Assembly (NCBI RefSeq): GCF_003441595.1
Contig: NZ_CP031848.1
Location: forward strand, 3,100,001 to 3,164,000
Direction of reading: 5' to 3'
Source of the DNA: Marinobacter sp. Arc7-DN-1
Lineage (GTDB): Bacteria > Pseudomonadota > Gammaproteobacteria > Pseudomonadales > Oleiphilaceae
Length of the DNA stretch: 64,000 bases
The notes below the pieces were generated by a model, which did not search any database, was not told where the DNA came from, and was given only the letters and a program-made list of their open reading frames with translations. The translations under genes and the position numbers were made by a program. The first letter of the stretch is position 1. Each line of letters begins with the position of its first letter. This document shows positions 54,555 to 64,000 of the stretch, piece by piece.

Positions 54555-55675
54555 GAATCACCGCCCCCATCAGCCTGGCTGGCGTTGTCCCCGCCATCAC
54601 CATTGCTGGCATTGAGGCGGCCGGCCAGCCGTTCCTTGAGCAGGGCCAGGGACTGGCTGATATCCGGCAGTTCGGGATCCACGTTTCTCTGGGCCAGCTC
54701 GGCCAGGGTGTCGGTGAGTGCGGTGATCCGGGGATTGCTGGCATCGTACCAGTCGTCGATGGTTGTGCGGGCCTTGGTCAGTGCCCGCTCGTACAGAGAC
54801 TGGTTGCCCCGCAGGACCGCCATTTCCGCTTCTTCCAGCATCAGCTGGAGATTGAGCCGGGCGTAGGCGCTCTGGTCGGGCGAGAGAAGGGGTTTCACCG
54901 GCTCGTCCAGGCGGCGGACAACGACGACCTGCATCAGGGTTGCTTTGACCTTGTTCCAGGCCTGAAGCATCGGGCCGGGTTCGCCGCCGGTGTCGGCCTC
55001 CACTGAGGTATCTGAACCGGTGAAGAAGCCTGGTGCGCTCTCGCTGATCAGGGCCTGGTCGGTCAGTTGACTAATGCTGCCGATGGCGGCTTCGAGCTTC
55101 AGGTAGAGACCGGTCCGGTCGACACCGGTCAGCCCCTTGAGCGCCAGGACCTCACGGGCAAGCTGCTGGCGCACCGGATAGACGCCGATATCGTCAGACT
55201 CGTTCAGCACTTCGTCGGCCGCTTCCAGTGCCGACAGGGCACCACGGATGTCTTTTTCGATCATCAGCCGCTGGTTGGCGATCCGCAGCAGGTATTCCGC
55301 CTCGGCCAGCAACCAGTCGGTACGGCTCCGGTTACCGGCTTCCAGAAGCTCCCTGGCGTTGTGATCGATCTGGCGCTGCTGGGTGGCAATCAGCTCGCGC
55401 TGGCTCGCCAGTTTTTCTTCAAGGGATTGCAGGCGCTGACTCTGCTGGCTGCCCCGGTCGCCATAAAGATCTTCGAGCTGGGCGGTGTCCTGCTGCAAGG
55501 CCTGCAGTGACTGCATGACGGCCTGATGGTTGTTCCACTGCTGCCAGCTCCAGAGTGCCAGGGCAACAGCAAGAATCAGGGCAATGAGGGCTACCAGCCA
55601 GACCGGCCACAGTGTCTGGCGCTCAGGTGGTTCCTTGGCAATGGGTGCGGGTAGTTGATTCGTTGTGTCTGTCAC
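54551..55675 (-). CDS. hemX: HemX-like uroporphyrinogen-III C-methyltransferase family protein
   Basis: 374 residues. A cytoplasmic N-terminus, one membrane helix (LVALIALILAVALALWSW), then a long periplasmic coiled coil (SLQALQQDTAQLEDLYGDRG) and helical domain. It lacks the methyltransferase motifs, as other HemX do. It sits in hemC-hemD-hemX-hemY and probably organises the pathway at the membrane; this is inference. Confidence 0.9.
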   Translation of the reverse strand: MTDTTNQLPAPIAKEPPERQTLWPVWLVALIALILAVALALWSWQQWNNHQAVMQSLQALQQDTAQLEDLYGDRGSQQSQRLQSLEEKLASQRELIATQQRQIDHNARELLEAGNRSRTDWLLAEAEYLLRIANQRLMIEKDIRGALSALEAADEVLNESDDIGVYPVRQQLAREVLALKGLTGVDRTGLYLKLEAAIGSISQLTDQALISESAPGFFTGSDTSVEADTGGEPGPMLQAWNKVKATLMQVVVVRRLDEPVKPLLSPDQSAYARLNLQLMLEEAEMAVLRGNQSLYERALTKARTTIDDWYDASNPRITALTDTLAELAQRNVDPELPDISQSLALLKERLAGRLNASNGDGGDNASQADGGGDS

Positions 55676-55683
55676 GGGCGTCC

Positions 55684-56493
55684 TTACTTGGCTTTTCCGG
55701 AGCCACCGTCCCGGCCGGCGAGTTGCGTTGCAACCGTAGCCACGATGTCGTTATCGGCAAGGCTTCCTGGTATACACGGATTTCGGAACCCCGCCTCACG
55801 GGCCTGTTCGGCAACCCGATCTGCGGGAACAATCAATAACCTATCGTATAGATTATGGCTGCTATTCGCACTGAGTGCGATGAGATTGTTCAAGGTTTCT
55901 CCGGAGAGCACGATGATGGCCTCCGGAGCGAAGGTCTCAAGCGTCGCCTGAATCTGTTCCGGCGTATAGTCCGGGCAGAAACGCCGATACAGGGGCAGGG
56001 GGGTGACCCTGGCGCCCCGGGATTCCAGGGTTTCCCGGATCAGCTCGCGGCCGGTTTCACCCCGGGCCAGCAACACCCGTTCGCCCTGAAGATTGTTCAG
56101 CGACGGCAGGGCAAGAAGCGCTTCGCTGGTCCAGCCTTCCGGAGGCATTCGGGGGTTAAGTCCGTGTTCTGCGAGCACCGCTGCCGTGCCAGCGCCGACA
56201 CCATACCAGCGGATACCCATGGGGATCTGAGGCCACCAGGTGTCTACCTCATCCAGCAGAAGACGGGCGGCGAAAGGGCTGACCGCAATGATGTGGGCGT
56301 ACTCGTCCAGGCTGAGAATGAGGGTGCGACGCTCCGGGGTTTCCGGCAGAGGTTGCCGGTCAATCACTGGCAGGATGCGCACATCGGCACCCGCCGCACG
56401 AAAACGGCCGGCGAGCCGGGACGCTTCCGGTTCGGGCCGGCAGACCAGGATCCGCCGGCCGCTCAGATCAGGCTCAGGTTGGTTTATGGCCAT
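55684..56493 (-). CDS. hemD: Uroporphyrinogen-III synthase
   Basis: 269 residues from ATG 56493, overlapping the hemC end by 20 bp. [20 protein letters not shown] and the segment [16 protein letters not shown] are recognisable; the C-terminal half of this divergent family carries [12 protein letters not shown]. It cyclises hydroxymethylbilane with inversion of ring D. Confidence 0.9.
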   Translation of the reverse strand: MAINQPEPDLSGRRILVCRPEPEASRLAGRFRAAGADVRILPVIDRQPLPETPERRTLILSLDEYAHIIAVSPFAARLLLDEVDTWWPQIPMGIRWYGVGAGTAAVLAEHGLNPRMPPEGWTSEALLALPSLNNLQGERVLLARGETGRELIRETLESRGARVTPLPLYRRFCPDYTPEQIQATLETFAPEAIIVLSGETLNNLIALSANSSHNLYDRLLIVPADRVAEQAREAGFRNPCIPGSLADNDIVATVATQLAGRDGGSGKAK

Positions 56494-57415
56494 AGATTTC
56501 AGCCAGCACCTTGTCGGCACCCAGGGCCAGCAGATCTTCCGCCAGTTCACGGCCAAGACGCTCTCCCTCGGCCCGGGGAGCCCGGCCCTCAACGCGGAAG
56601 ATCTGGGTTCCGTCAACGGCACCCACCAGCCCCCGCAGCCAGAGAGTGTCCTGGTCTTCAAGCAGTGCGTAGGCGGCAATCGGCACCTGGCAACCGCCCT
56701 CGAGGCGACGGTTCAGGGCCCGCTCGGCCCTGACGCGATCGGAAGTGTCCTGGTGATTCAGCGGCTCAAGCATGGCCAGCAGCTCGTTATCATCAACCCG
56801 GCATTCAATGCCGAGGGCGCCCTGGCCGACCGCCGGCAGGGAGACGGTGTCTGGCAGGCTGTAGCGGATGCGCTCATGGAAACCCAGGCGTTTCAGGCCG
56901 GAGCTGGCCAATACGATGGCGTCGTACTCACCGGCATCCAGCTTGGCCAGCCGGGTATTGACGTTGCCGCGCAGAACGTGAATCTTCAAGTCCGGGCGGT
57001 AGGCCCGCAGCTGGGATTCCCGGCGCAGGCTGGCGGTGCCAACCACGGCGCCATCGGGCAGGGCGTCAACGTTCTCGTACTGGTTGCTGACAAAGGCGTC
57101 GGTGGGGTCTTCCCGCTCACAGATGGCCACCAGCCCCAGTCCTTCCGGGAATTCCATGGGTACATCTTTCATGGAGTGCACCGCCAGGTCTGCGCGGCCG
57201 TCCAGCATGGCCTCTTCCAGTTCTTTGACAAACAGGCCCTTGCCGCCGATTTTGGCCAGGGGCACATCCAGAATCTTGTCGCCCTGGGTCTTGATCTTGA
57301 CCAGCTCCACGGCGATGTTGTCGTGCAGCCTTTCCAGTTCTGCCTTGATAAATTCCGCCTGCCACAGCGCCAGTGCGCTGCTGCGGGTTGCAATGCGAAG
57401 GGTACGTTTGGACAT
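56474..57415 (-). CDS. hemC: Hydroxymethylbilane synthase
   Basis: 313 residues from ATG 57415. [54 protein letters not shown], and [13 protein letters not shown] (the dipyrromethane-carrying Cys) are in order. It polymerises four porphobilinogen units. It is encoded behind algR with 92 bp between, as in Pseudomonas. Confidence 0.96.
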   Translation of the reverse strand: MSKRTLRIATRSSALALWQAEFIKAELERLHDNIAVELVKIKTQGDKILDVPLAKIGGKGLFVKELEEAMLDGRADLAVHSMKDVPMEFPEGLGLVAICEREDPTDAFVSNQYENVDALPDGAVVGTASLRRESQLRAYRPDLKIHVLRGNVNTRLAKLDAGEYDAIVLASSGLKRLGFHERIRYSLPDTVSLPAVGQGALGIECRVDDNELLAMLEPLNHQDTSDRVRAERALNRRLEGGCQVPIAAYALLEDQDTLWLRGLVGAVDGTQIFRVEGRAPRAEGERLGRELAEDLLALGADKVLAEIYGHKPT

Positions 57416-57507
57416 GACACTCACTGTCGGTTTGGAAAATGTCCGCCAAGGGTACCTTGTGACGACAAAAAAGTCCCGTAGGTACCACCTTTAAAATAGG
57501 CGCCACC

Positions 57508-58257
57508 TCAGCCCGGCTGGTGCTCCTGGAGCCACTGGCGCACGTTGCCGGCATGCCTGCGGCTGACCGGGAGTTCGCCTTGGCCGTCCCGGAGTACAAC
57601 CAGGTTCTGACCGTCGGATGTTCGTTTCAGCCCCTGGATGAAACGCACGCCCACAAGAGTGTGCCGGTGGGTCCGGAGCAACACGCGGGAGTAGCTGTTT
57701 TCCAGATCCTTGAGGGTATAGTCGCAGACGGTTTCACCCCGGCTATGGTGGATGGTGACGTATTTCTGGTCGGCCTCACAGTAGAGGATTTCAGACAGGT
57801 CAATCAGCTCGGTACCGCGGTGAGTGCGCACCGCCAGCTGTTCAGGACTCTGGCTGGCCTGGCCATTCAGGGTTTGCAGTTGCACCCGGTTGACCCTGCC
57901 GGCCCTTGCCAGTGCGTCAGCCAGTGTCTCCTTGCGCACGGGCTTGAGCAGGTAGGCAATGGCCTGCACGTCGAACGCCTGTATGGCGTAATGGTCGTAG
58001 GCGGTGCAGAAAATCAGAGCCGGCGGGTTGGACAACTGGCTCAGGCGGTCGGCCGCTTCCATGCCGTCCATGCCGGGCATGCGGATGTCCAGCAGCAGAA
58101 TGTCCGGATCCAGTTGTGCAACCTGTTTCAGGGTTTCGTCGCCGTCTGCGGCTTCACCACAGACCCGGTAACCCGAAAGCGCCTCCACCAGGCGGCGGAT
58201 ACGTTCCCGGGCCAGGGGTTCGTCATCGGCAATCAGGACGCTGCGGGTATCACTCAT
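57508..58257 (-). CDS. algR: LytTR response regulator AlgR
   Basis: 249 residues. REC domain with acid pocket DDEP and phospho-Asp in ILLLDIRMPGMDG near residue 55; LytTR DNA-binding domain (ELIDLSEILYCEADQKYVTI, then TLKDLENSYSRVLLRTHRHT). AlgR controls alginate, motility and virulence-type genes in Pseudomonas; here it lies 8 bp overlapping behind algZ and ahead of hemC. Confidence 0.92.
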   Translation of the reverse strand: MSDTRSVLIADDEPLARERIRRLVEALSGYRVCGEAADGDETLKQVAQLDPDILLLDIRMPGMDGMEAADRLSQLSNPPALIFCTAYDHYAIQAFDVQAIAYLLKPVRKETLADALARAGRVNRVQLQTLNGQASQSPEQLAVRTHRGTELIDLSEILYCEADQKYVTIHHSRGETVCDYTLKDLENSYSRVLLRTHRHTLVGVRFIQGLKRTSDGQNLVVLRDGQGELPVSRRHAGNVRQWLQEHQPG

Positions 58258-59311
58258 GGCGGATCTCGGTTCCCTTTCCGGGGATTTTCTGTTCGCTGGC
58301 GTTCTGGCGAGGCAGTCGCAGTGTCACGGTATACACATCGTTATGATGGCTGTGTTTGAGCACGGCCGGTTCCCCGAACAGCGCCTGGAGCCGGGACTTG
58401 ATGTTGGCCAGCGCCATGCGGTTACCGTCATGCTGATGGGTGCTCTGCCCTGGTTTCGGATTCTGCACCAGCAAGTAGACGAAGTCGCCTTTGGCCTCGG
58501 CCTCAATTCGCACTGTGCCACCCTCGGGCCTGGGTTGGATACCGTGGTAGATGGCGTTTTCTACCAGGGGCTGCAGGGTGAGGGGGGGGATCGCCTGTTG
58601 CTCCAGACCCGCTTGAATCTGCCATTCGAGCTTCAGCCGGTCACCCAGACGGAGTGCCTCGATGGTCAGGTAGCGCTGGCACAGTTCCAGCTCCCTGGAC
58701 AGGGGAATCAGTTGGTCGCCGGTGCGAAGGCTGGCGCGGAACAGTTCCGACAGATCCAGCACCGCTTCTTCGGCTTTGTCTGGATTGATGGCGATCAGGC
58801 TCGCGATGGTGTTCATGCTGTTAAACAGGAAGTGGGGCTGGATGCGGGCCTGAAGGGACGCCAGGTGGGCCTGCATTTCCGCTTCCCGCTGCTGCTGCCA
58901 CTGGTGTTGCAGATAAAAGTAGCGCAGTACCATCAGTACAATCAGCAGAGCCAGCAACATCTTTTTGGCGATGCCCTGCCAGACGGCCACACCGGCCTGG
59001 GGGTGCACGATGCTGTCGGCAAACAGGCTGAACGCCAGTACATCCAGCAGCACGATGGCGACAATAATGGCCGTGGCACCGGGAACGGACATCCGGGCGA
59101 GTCTGGTTCGTAGGAGGCAGATCAGTGCGGCGCTGGTGAGGGTGGTCCACTGGACAAACAGGGACAGCAGCCCGAAGTAGTTCCAGTCAATCCAGCCCTG
59201 GTTCGCCTGGACGATGGCGAGGACCAGAACCAGCAGTTCGCTGGTCACCAGCAGCAGGAACACGGCTCTTACCCGGCACAGGTCCGGAACGAAAAACTCG
59301 CTCGTTGTCAC
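58250..59311 (-). CDS. algZ: AlgZ/FimS-type histidine kinase
   Basis: 353 residues. Four to six N-terminal membrane helices, then a His-kinase domain of the LytS type with LQARIQPHFLFNSMNTIASL (phospho-His) and ATP-binding PLVENAIYHGIQPRPEGG. It is the partner of AlgR and shares its operon. Confidence 0.92.
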   Translation of the reverse strand: MTTSEFFVPDLCRVRAVFLLLVTSELLVLVLAIVQANQGWIDWNYFGLLSLFVQWTTLTSAALICLLRTRLARMSVPGATAIIVAIVLLDVLAFSLFADSIVHPQAGVAVWQGIAKKMLLALLIVLMVLRYFYLQHQWQQQREAEMQAHLASLQARIQPHFLFNSMNTIASLIAINPDKAEEAVLDLSELFRASLRTGDQLIPLSRELELCQRYLTIEALRLGDRLKLEWQIQAGLEQQAIPPLTLQPLVENAIYHGIQPRPEGGTVRIEAEAKGDFVYLLVQNPKPGQSTHQHDGNRMALANIKSRLQALFGEPAVLKHSHHNDVYTVTLRLPRQNASEQKIPGKGTEIRHE

Positions 59312-59430
59312 ACCTTTGTCCCCGTTACGGGGTGTCTCCTTTGCCCGGGTCAGAATGGTATACCCCCGCCACGTTGAATGTACCCAGTTCCCGCCAGATG
59401 ATGCCGGGCTGTCAGCAGGAAAGATAGACC

Positions 59431-60829
59431 ATGTTTAGTGCCAGAGATAACGTTACCAATCAGCCGGTGCTGGGCAATGCCTTGGATCAAGAATATTCCG
59501 GGCTTCCGCCAGTTCAGCTTACGAGGTCTCAAGGCCGTGCCGCTCAGAACGGCGCATTGATTGATGAAGGCATGCCAGACGAATCGCCGGATGATTCGTC
59601 CGAAGAAGAAAGCCGCCCCAAAGTCCGGGTTGAGGCTGGCATCTTTTTCGATGGCACCGGTAACAACCGCAATAACACTCAAACCTACCAGCAGCAAATG
59701 GATGGGTGCCTCACGGCCAATGCTGCCGGGGCCATCTCGGAAGATGAATGCAGCAGCGAACTGTCGCAGATTATGGAGGGTAGCTACCTCAATGCCGAAA
59801 CCAATGTGTCCAAGCTTGAGAACTTGTATCAGCGAGCTGGTGCCCAAGGTGAGAATGGTGAGGCCATAGTCAGGCTGTCGACCTATGTGCCTGGTGTCGG
59901 TACCAAATTTGGTGAGCCTGATGACGGTCCGAGTATGGGGCTTGGCCTTGGCGAGCAAGGCCTTCGAGCGGGAGGGGCTTCCCTGGCCGGACAAGGTCAC
60001 CGTTCGTTTTCTGGGGTTGTTCGACACCGTTGCTGCGGTTGCTGATCTGGATAATCTCGATTTTTCCGCCCACGATGCCGATGCGGGGCGCATCAGCGTT
60101 AATGTAAAATCGGGGCATGTTGAGCGAGCCGTGCAATTTGTTGCCCGGGATGAGTGCAGGCACAACTTTTCACTGAACAGCCTCCGAAACGAATCTGGCG
60201 ACTTACCTGAACATTTCAACGAGTGGGTGCTACCGGGCGCCCATTCAGATATTGGCGGTGGTTACCCGGATCGTTTTCATGAGCGTATCGAAGTTCGTCC
60301 GCCCCTGGTCGTCAAAGGAAAAGATCGCCGTAATCCCGAAGCCAGTTTTGAATTTTCCCGCATGTTGCAGGAGCGTGCGCTGATCAAAAACGAAGGTTGG
60401 ATTGGGCCACTGAACCCGCTTGCCACGCTGGAGATTGAACAGGAACGCCCGCGCGGCTTGCCGGGCGGTGATGTCACGCTTCGCCTGTGGCTGGATCGAG
60501 AAGTCCGGGGCGAGTATTCGCGTATTCCGCTTTACCTGATGCACAAGTTGGCGGTGGATGCCGGTGTACCATTTGACCCTATACCCACAGACAACCCTCA
60601 ACTGGTGTTGCCACCGGAATTAATGACTATCGCCAGGAACCTTGCTGTCCATGTGTGGCATGGCAATGAATTGCTGATGTCCCCAGAGTCCAAAGCACTA
60701 CTGAAGCAACGGTATATCCATCATTCCGATCATTACCTGAAAATGTACGTGAAGGATGCCTGGCCGATTTACCCGTTCCAGCCGGCCAAATATGGTCGAC
60801 GCGTTGTCCATCCAAACAAGAGCCAGTGA
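59431..60829 (+). pseudogene. DUF2235/Tle-type phospholipase effector, frameshifted and lacking the nucleophile region
   Basis: Two frames share one gene. The first (59431-60045) has the DUF2235 opening VRVEAGIFFDGTGNNRNNTQ and reaches YVPGVGTKFGEPDDGPSMG before turning to nonsense. The second picks up near 59940 with LASKAFEREGLPWPDKVTVR, then FLGLFDTVAAVADLDN, ARDECRHNFSLNS, and PGAHSDIGGGYP, continuing to 60829. The GxSxG nucleophile elbow (usually GFSRG) that should lie between is missing, about 100 residues. These proteins are lipase effectors, often secreted by type VI systems, but no VgrG or immunity gene is certain here. The gene cannot make an active lipase. Confidence 0.78.
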
Positions 60830-60845
60830 GCCAATGGGAAATGCC

Positions 60846-61214
60846 ATGAAGATGAAAGACCTTGTGCTCAGTTTATGCGTTCTGATGCTGTTAGGGTGTT
60901 CGGAGCAAACGGCCTCAGAAGGGTCAAAGCCAGGCCCTAACTCTACCTATCGGAGTATCGGTGTTGTGGCACCCAGGTATTACAGGGCAGGCACGGCGAC
61001 GCCCACTACATTGCGCCTTTGGCTCCATTACGTGGGCGCGCATGCTGCAGGCATTACGACTCCCCCCCTCTGGCAGGATGCTCAGCTGAGAAAAAACACG
61101 GAACAACTCGCGGGCTCAGAAGCGGTATCTTGCGGATATCCCCACGGCATGGATGAGGTAGTCCGGGCTTTCCCGGTTGGCAGTCAGAACATTATCACTG
61201 GTGTCTGGAGCTAA
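60846..61214 (+). CDS. Small putative lipoprotein
   Basis: 122 residues from ATG 60846. The signal ends in VLMLLGCSEQ, a lipobox. No domain is recognised in the rest, and its last 99 bp overlap the end of the MtrB-like gene on the other strand, so the C-terminus may be frameshifted. Lipoproteins in this position after DUF2235 effectors are often immunity proteins; that is inference by position. GTG/ATG options upstream exist. Confidence 0.5.
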   Translation: MKMKDLVLSLCVLMLLGCSEQTASEGSKPGPNSTYRSIGVVAPRYYRAGTATPTTLRLWLHYVGAHAAGITTPPLWQDAQLRKNTEQLAGSEAVSCGYPHGMDEVVRAFPVGSQNIITGVWS

Positions 61215-63200
61215 GCCGTCTATGAAAAAGTCCTCCTGGTCGTAATATTCAAGCCAGTAATCAAGGCGATAACTCCATCGGTCGGAAAGGCTATACTCGC
61301 CATAGATTCGAGTGCTAAATCGATCAGCTTCCAGTTTTGGGAACTCCTGATCTGATGTTCGAGAATCGATCGATATAGTCCCCCTTGACCGTGTATAGGA
61401 TAGGTCCACGCCCAGTTCGAGGTGGGGAACCACCTCCCTGGCCTGGACGCCACCGCCGAACGCATTGATCGTGTCATCATTCTCTGCAAACCAGTCCGGC
61501 CGTCCAAAGCTTTCACTTCCGGCTATGTCTGACACAATGCTCTGGTGGGTGAAATAGACATAGGCGTTGAGGCTTTGGTCGGGAGAATACGAAGCGTCCA
61601 GCGTCACCATTGTGTCGCGTGCCTCGGTCAGACCAATGGAGGAGTTACGGTAGTCATCATTGGCGTATACGGAGTTCAGTCCGAAGCTGAGCTGCGCACT
61701 CGCGTAGTAATTGCCCGATATTTTGATTTCACGTCGATCACGGTCAGCAAGATTGAATTTCCGCAAGAGTGGATTCTCCGGCGGCGCTATCGTGAGCGGA
61801 TCGTAGCCACCATCTATGTCGCGATCTTCCCACCCCAGGCGCACTCGGAGCTCGATTCTTTCCCCGGGTCGGGTTTGTAGTTCGCCAAAATAGGAATCCG
61901 TGTCTGTGGCGTCCACCTCCTGGAAAGTAAACTCGGACCGCTCCCGTCCATAACCTGCGCTTATGTCGGTGGTGTTGGTCAGCCGATAATCCGCACTGAG
62001 CTCACCACCACTTTTGTCAAAACTGTAAGGGCGGTTTTCCCGAAGCTCAGCCAGGAAAAGATCGGTGCCAACCTGCCGATAGCTGTCCACTGGAGTGTCG
62101 TTGTCCCGTTCATCAAAGAACCCTTCTGCCTTGAGGGTCAGCCGACGGGTAGCGTTTCCGGTCAGCCGAAGGCGAGCATTCAGGGTATTCACTTCGGCAT
62201 CCAGATCCTGCCGTGGGAGCCCGACAGGGCCCAGGCTTGGATTTATCGTTGCGGGAATGAAGGATTCATCCTGCTCAAGACGGCCCACCGCAATGTGCCC
62301 CGAACCACTGAACCAGCGAGTGGGACGGAACGCCCCGGAAAGCATCAGGCGATTGAAGCGATTGTCCGGCGCTGCCGCTGACCGGCCTCTCGGGGCGTCG
62401 CCGGGAACAACAAAGGGGTTGTCCCAGGTCAGGGACTTGTTATCGTTATCAAAAAACGAGCCGTGATAGGCCAGACGCAGTTGCCAGAGTTTTGCCAGGT
62501 AACCGACCGAGAGGTCGAATCGGTGGGTAATATCATCCACCGGCTCTGGCAAAATGGCTGATCGTAACAGGAAGCTCCCACCCATGAGCCGGGTACCATC
62601 ACGTTCATCCACGGTATACTGGAAGTCGTAATCCCAGTTCTCGCCCTGGAAAAACTGTAAGCCGGTCGAAAGGGTCCGTCGCTCCAGCTCAATATCAATC
62701 TCCCGTAAAGCGAGGTCGAGATCGGGCAGGTCTTTTGTGGTATCCCCCCGGACCCAGTTGGCGGAGAGTTCCAGACGCTCGCTGCCGACCCCGGAAAATG
62801 CTGTTTTCGTAGAGTCGTACAAGTTGTGATTTAACTCCTGGTAGTCCAGGAAGTAATTTACTGTTCCCTGCTTGCCGGCGTGGATTGCCGCGCTCCGTGA
62901 CCCAAGACCCAGATTTCGGCCCTGCAGGGACCAATAGGTGCCATCCTCGTCGCGATCGATAACATCTATGGCGCCGTTGAGGAAAAGACCGTCCCGATCA
63001 AATCCCCGATAGTCGGTAAACTCAGGTTCATCTTCCTCGAGCCACAGAATGCCAGCCTCCACATAACCTCTTGGTTCCCATTCGAAGGCACAGGCTTCGC
63101 ATTCTTCAGCCGTATTGTCGCTTTCAGCCATCACACTGGCAGGGCTTACAATCAGTGCGGCCCCAAAAGGCAGGATCCAGTGTAATCTTGGCGCCACCAT
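61116..63200 (-). CDS. MtrB/PioB-type outer-membrane beta-barrel
   Basis: 694 residues with a signal peptide ending VMA. A CxxC pair (EECEACAFEW) near residue 35 is typical of MtrB/PioB. The rest is a large beta-barrel pattern ending VGISARYRF. MtrB sheathes the multihaem cytochrome MtrA and lets electrons cross the outer membrane. It lies 31 bp after the cytochrome gene, so they form one operon. Confidence 0.9.
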   Translation of the reverse strand: MVAPRLHWILPFGAALIVSPASVMAESDNTAEECEACAFEWEPRGYVEAGILWLEEDEPEFTDYRGFDRDGLFLNGAIDVIDRDEDGTYWSLQGRNLGLGSRSAAIHAGKQGTVNYFLDYQELNHNLYDSTKTAFSGVGSERLELSANWVRGDTTKDLPDLDLALREIDIELERRTLSTGLQFFQGENWDYDFQYTVDERDGTRLMGGSFLLRSAILPEPVDDITHRFDLSVGYLAKLWQLRLAYHGSFFDNDNKSLTWDNPFVVPGDAPRGRSAAAPDNRFNRLMLSGAFRPTRWFSGSGHIAVGRLEQDESFIPATINPSLGPVGLPRQDLDAEVNTLNARLRLTGNATRRLTLKAEGFFDERDNDTPVDSYRQVGTDLFLAELRENRPYSFDKSGGELSADYRLTNTTDISAGYGRERSEFTFQEVDATDTDSYFGELQTRPGERIELRVRLGWEDRDIDGGYDPLTIAPPENPLLRKFNLADRDRREIKISGNYYASAQLSFGLNSVYANDDYRNSSIGLTEARDTMVTLDASYSPDQSLNAYVYFTHQSIVSDIAGSESFGRPDWFAENDDTINAFGGGVQAREVVPHLELGVDLSYTRSRGTISIDSRTSDQEFPKLEADRFSTRIYGEYSLSDRWSYRLDYWLEYYDQEDFFIDGLAPDTSDNVLTANRESPDYLIHAVGISARYRF

Positions 63201-63231
63201 GGCTTTGTCCTCCTTATATCCCGCCGCTGTG

Positions 63232-64000
63232 TCAACGGCTCAGGTTGGCTCCAGAAGGATGGTTGGAACCATGCACTTTCGAATGACAATTCACACAACT
63301 TCCACCAATCAGGAACGGCGAGGCTCGTCCGCCGGGCAAGTCGTTGGAGGTGCGGGAAATGCTGGGGTGACCTGCCCGGGAATGGCAACTCTGACACAAC
63401 AGGGGAGGCCTTTGCTTCAAGAGTGCAGGGTGGTTGGAGCCGTGTGGGCTATGACAGTTTGTGCAGTCGTCGGGAACAGGCGCATGCTCCCAGAGAAAGG
63501 GGCCGCGCTTCTCAGCATGACAGCTGTAGCAACTGTCATTCAGTGTGGGCTCTTTCAGTATGGCCGGATTGAGAGAGCCGTGGGGCTGGTGGCAGTCGGA
63601 GCACGCCATGTCACCGAAACGTATTGGATGCGATGACATTTGGTGGGACTGAACCTGGACATTCCTGTGACAGTCAGCGCAGACATTGGCTTCTTGCCGA
63701 CTCACTGTTACCGGGTCCTCACTGACATGCACCTGGTGGCAGTCGACGCAAGCCACGCCCTGTCGCTGATGAGGCCCGCCATCCCAGTGCATGCGCTGAT
63801 TTCGCTGGTGACAGTCGAGACAAATGCCATTCTGTTTTTCTCCCGACCAGAGAGCACTGTCGCCAAATGCAGGTATCGGAGGGCGTTCCTGATTAAAGCG
63901 GAGCCTTTTCGCATGATCAGCACCTGGCCCATGACAGGACTCACACTGATTTTTTGCAAAAGGGGTCCGGGCATCTCCAGGCACTGCATGAGGGGTCTTG
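63232..64000 (-). CDS. DmsE/MtrA-type multihaem cytochrome c (N-terminus beyond window)
   Basis: The frame runs off the right edge; 256 residues are visible. Nine CxxCH motifs are seen: CESCH, CLDCH, CVDCH, CADCH, CSDCH, CYSCH, CTNCH, CQSCH and CVNCH. Decahaem members have ten, so the missing N-terminus should add at least one. The segment AKNQCESCHGPGADHAK is typical of the DmsE family. It carries electrons through the MtrB barrel. Confidence 0.92.
   Translation of the reverse strand, partial: KTPHAVPGDARTPFAKNQCESCHGPGADHAKRLRFNQERPPIPAFGDSALWSGEKQNGICLDCHQRNQRMHWDGGPHQRQGVACVDCHQVHVSEDPVTVSRQEANVCADCHRNVQVQSHQMSSHPIRFGDMACSDCHQPHGSLNPAILKEPTLNDSCYSCHAEKRGPFLWEHAPVPDDCTNCHSPHGSNHPALLKQRPPLLCQSCHSRAGHPSISRTSNDLPGGRASPFLIGGSCVNCHSKVHGSNHPSGANLSR

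Noticed and set aside
59350..60219. A 289-residue minus-strand frame over the DUF2235 gene
   Set aside because: Antisense shadow; the DUF2235 motifs are on the plus strand.

Overview
The window looks like a chromosomal segment of a Marinobacter-type marine gammaproteobacterium. The basis is gene order and protein style, not a database search: algZ-algR-hemC-hemD-hemX-hemY, ppx/trxA/rho/ubiD/flavin-reductase, gshA-rmf, bfd-bfr, rsd, and a branched-chain 2-oxoacid dehydrogenase operon, all in GC-rich coding DNA. Both ends cut genes: a sensor histidine kinase at the left edge and a multihaem cytochrome at the right edge.

Layout. (1) 1-1.2 kb: histidine kinase. (2) About 1.6-13.4 kb: an accessory region full of gene wreckage and conflict modules. 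It holds a HicA toxin broken by a stop and a frameshift next to an intact HicB; a HigB/RelE-like toxin with an internal deletion and an 11-G tract next to an intact HTH antitoxin; IS3-like and IS66-like fragments; scattered pieces of a large P-loop ATPase; an intact HipA-like kinase with its HTH partner downstream; an Nmad3 protein; the N-terminal part of a tyrosine recombinase followed by a 31-bp palindromic site; an AAA ATPase behind an operator-like repeat cluster; an antisense antitoxin fragment; and a DUF262 (GmrSD-like) gene set with a small unknown partner. A 12-bp arm of the palindromic site recurs at 13.35 kb, so the ATPase/DUF262 part may be one mobile cargo. (3) 13.5-17.2 kb: a divergent signalling pair, an EAL protein with a frameshift and a double-receiver histidine kinase. 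(4) 17.7-23.8 kb: tRNA-Arg(CCG), a truncated tRNA copy, and a minus-strand operon for 2-oxoacid dehydrogenase E1-alpha, E1-beta and E2 that ends in a Hanks-type protein kinase.

(5) 23.8-45.5 kb: mostly core genes: yaeQ, lrgAB-like, Fur-box-preceded bfd and bfr, phosphomannomutase, phospholipase A1, cytochrome c5, rep, a GGDEF/EAL protein, tex, gshA, rmf, a FliL-like protein, dsbB, rsd, an FKBP isomerase, an ABC-F protein and ppx. (6) 45.7-53.3 kb: trxA, then a minus-strand molybdenum-cofactor operon (moaB-moeA-moaD-moaE), then rho, ubiD and a ferredoxin-type reductase. (7) 53.3-59.3 kb: algZR-hemCDXY on the minus strand. (8) 59.4-64 kb: a DUF2235/Tle phospholipase effector gene that has lost its nucleophile region, a small lipoprotein, and the start of an MtrAB/DmsEF-type outer-membrane electron conduit.

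Three long-stem hairpin elements with a related loop sequence (27.8, 50.4 and 50.6 kb) form a small interspersed repeat family. The most unusual points are the recombination-site-like palindrome with its DUF262/ATPase cargo, the protein kinase joined to the dehydrogenase operon, the hairpin family, the double-receiver kinase with Glu in place of one phospho-Asp, and the run of broken toxins beside intact antitoxins.
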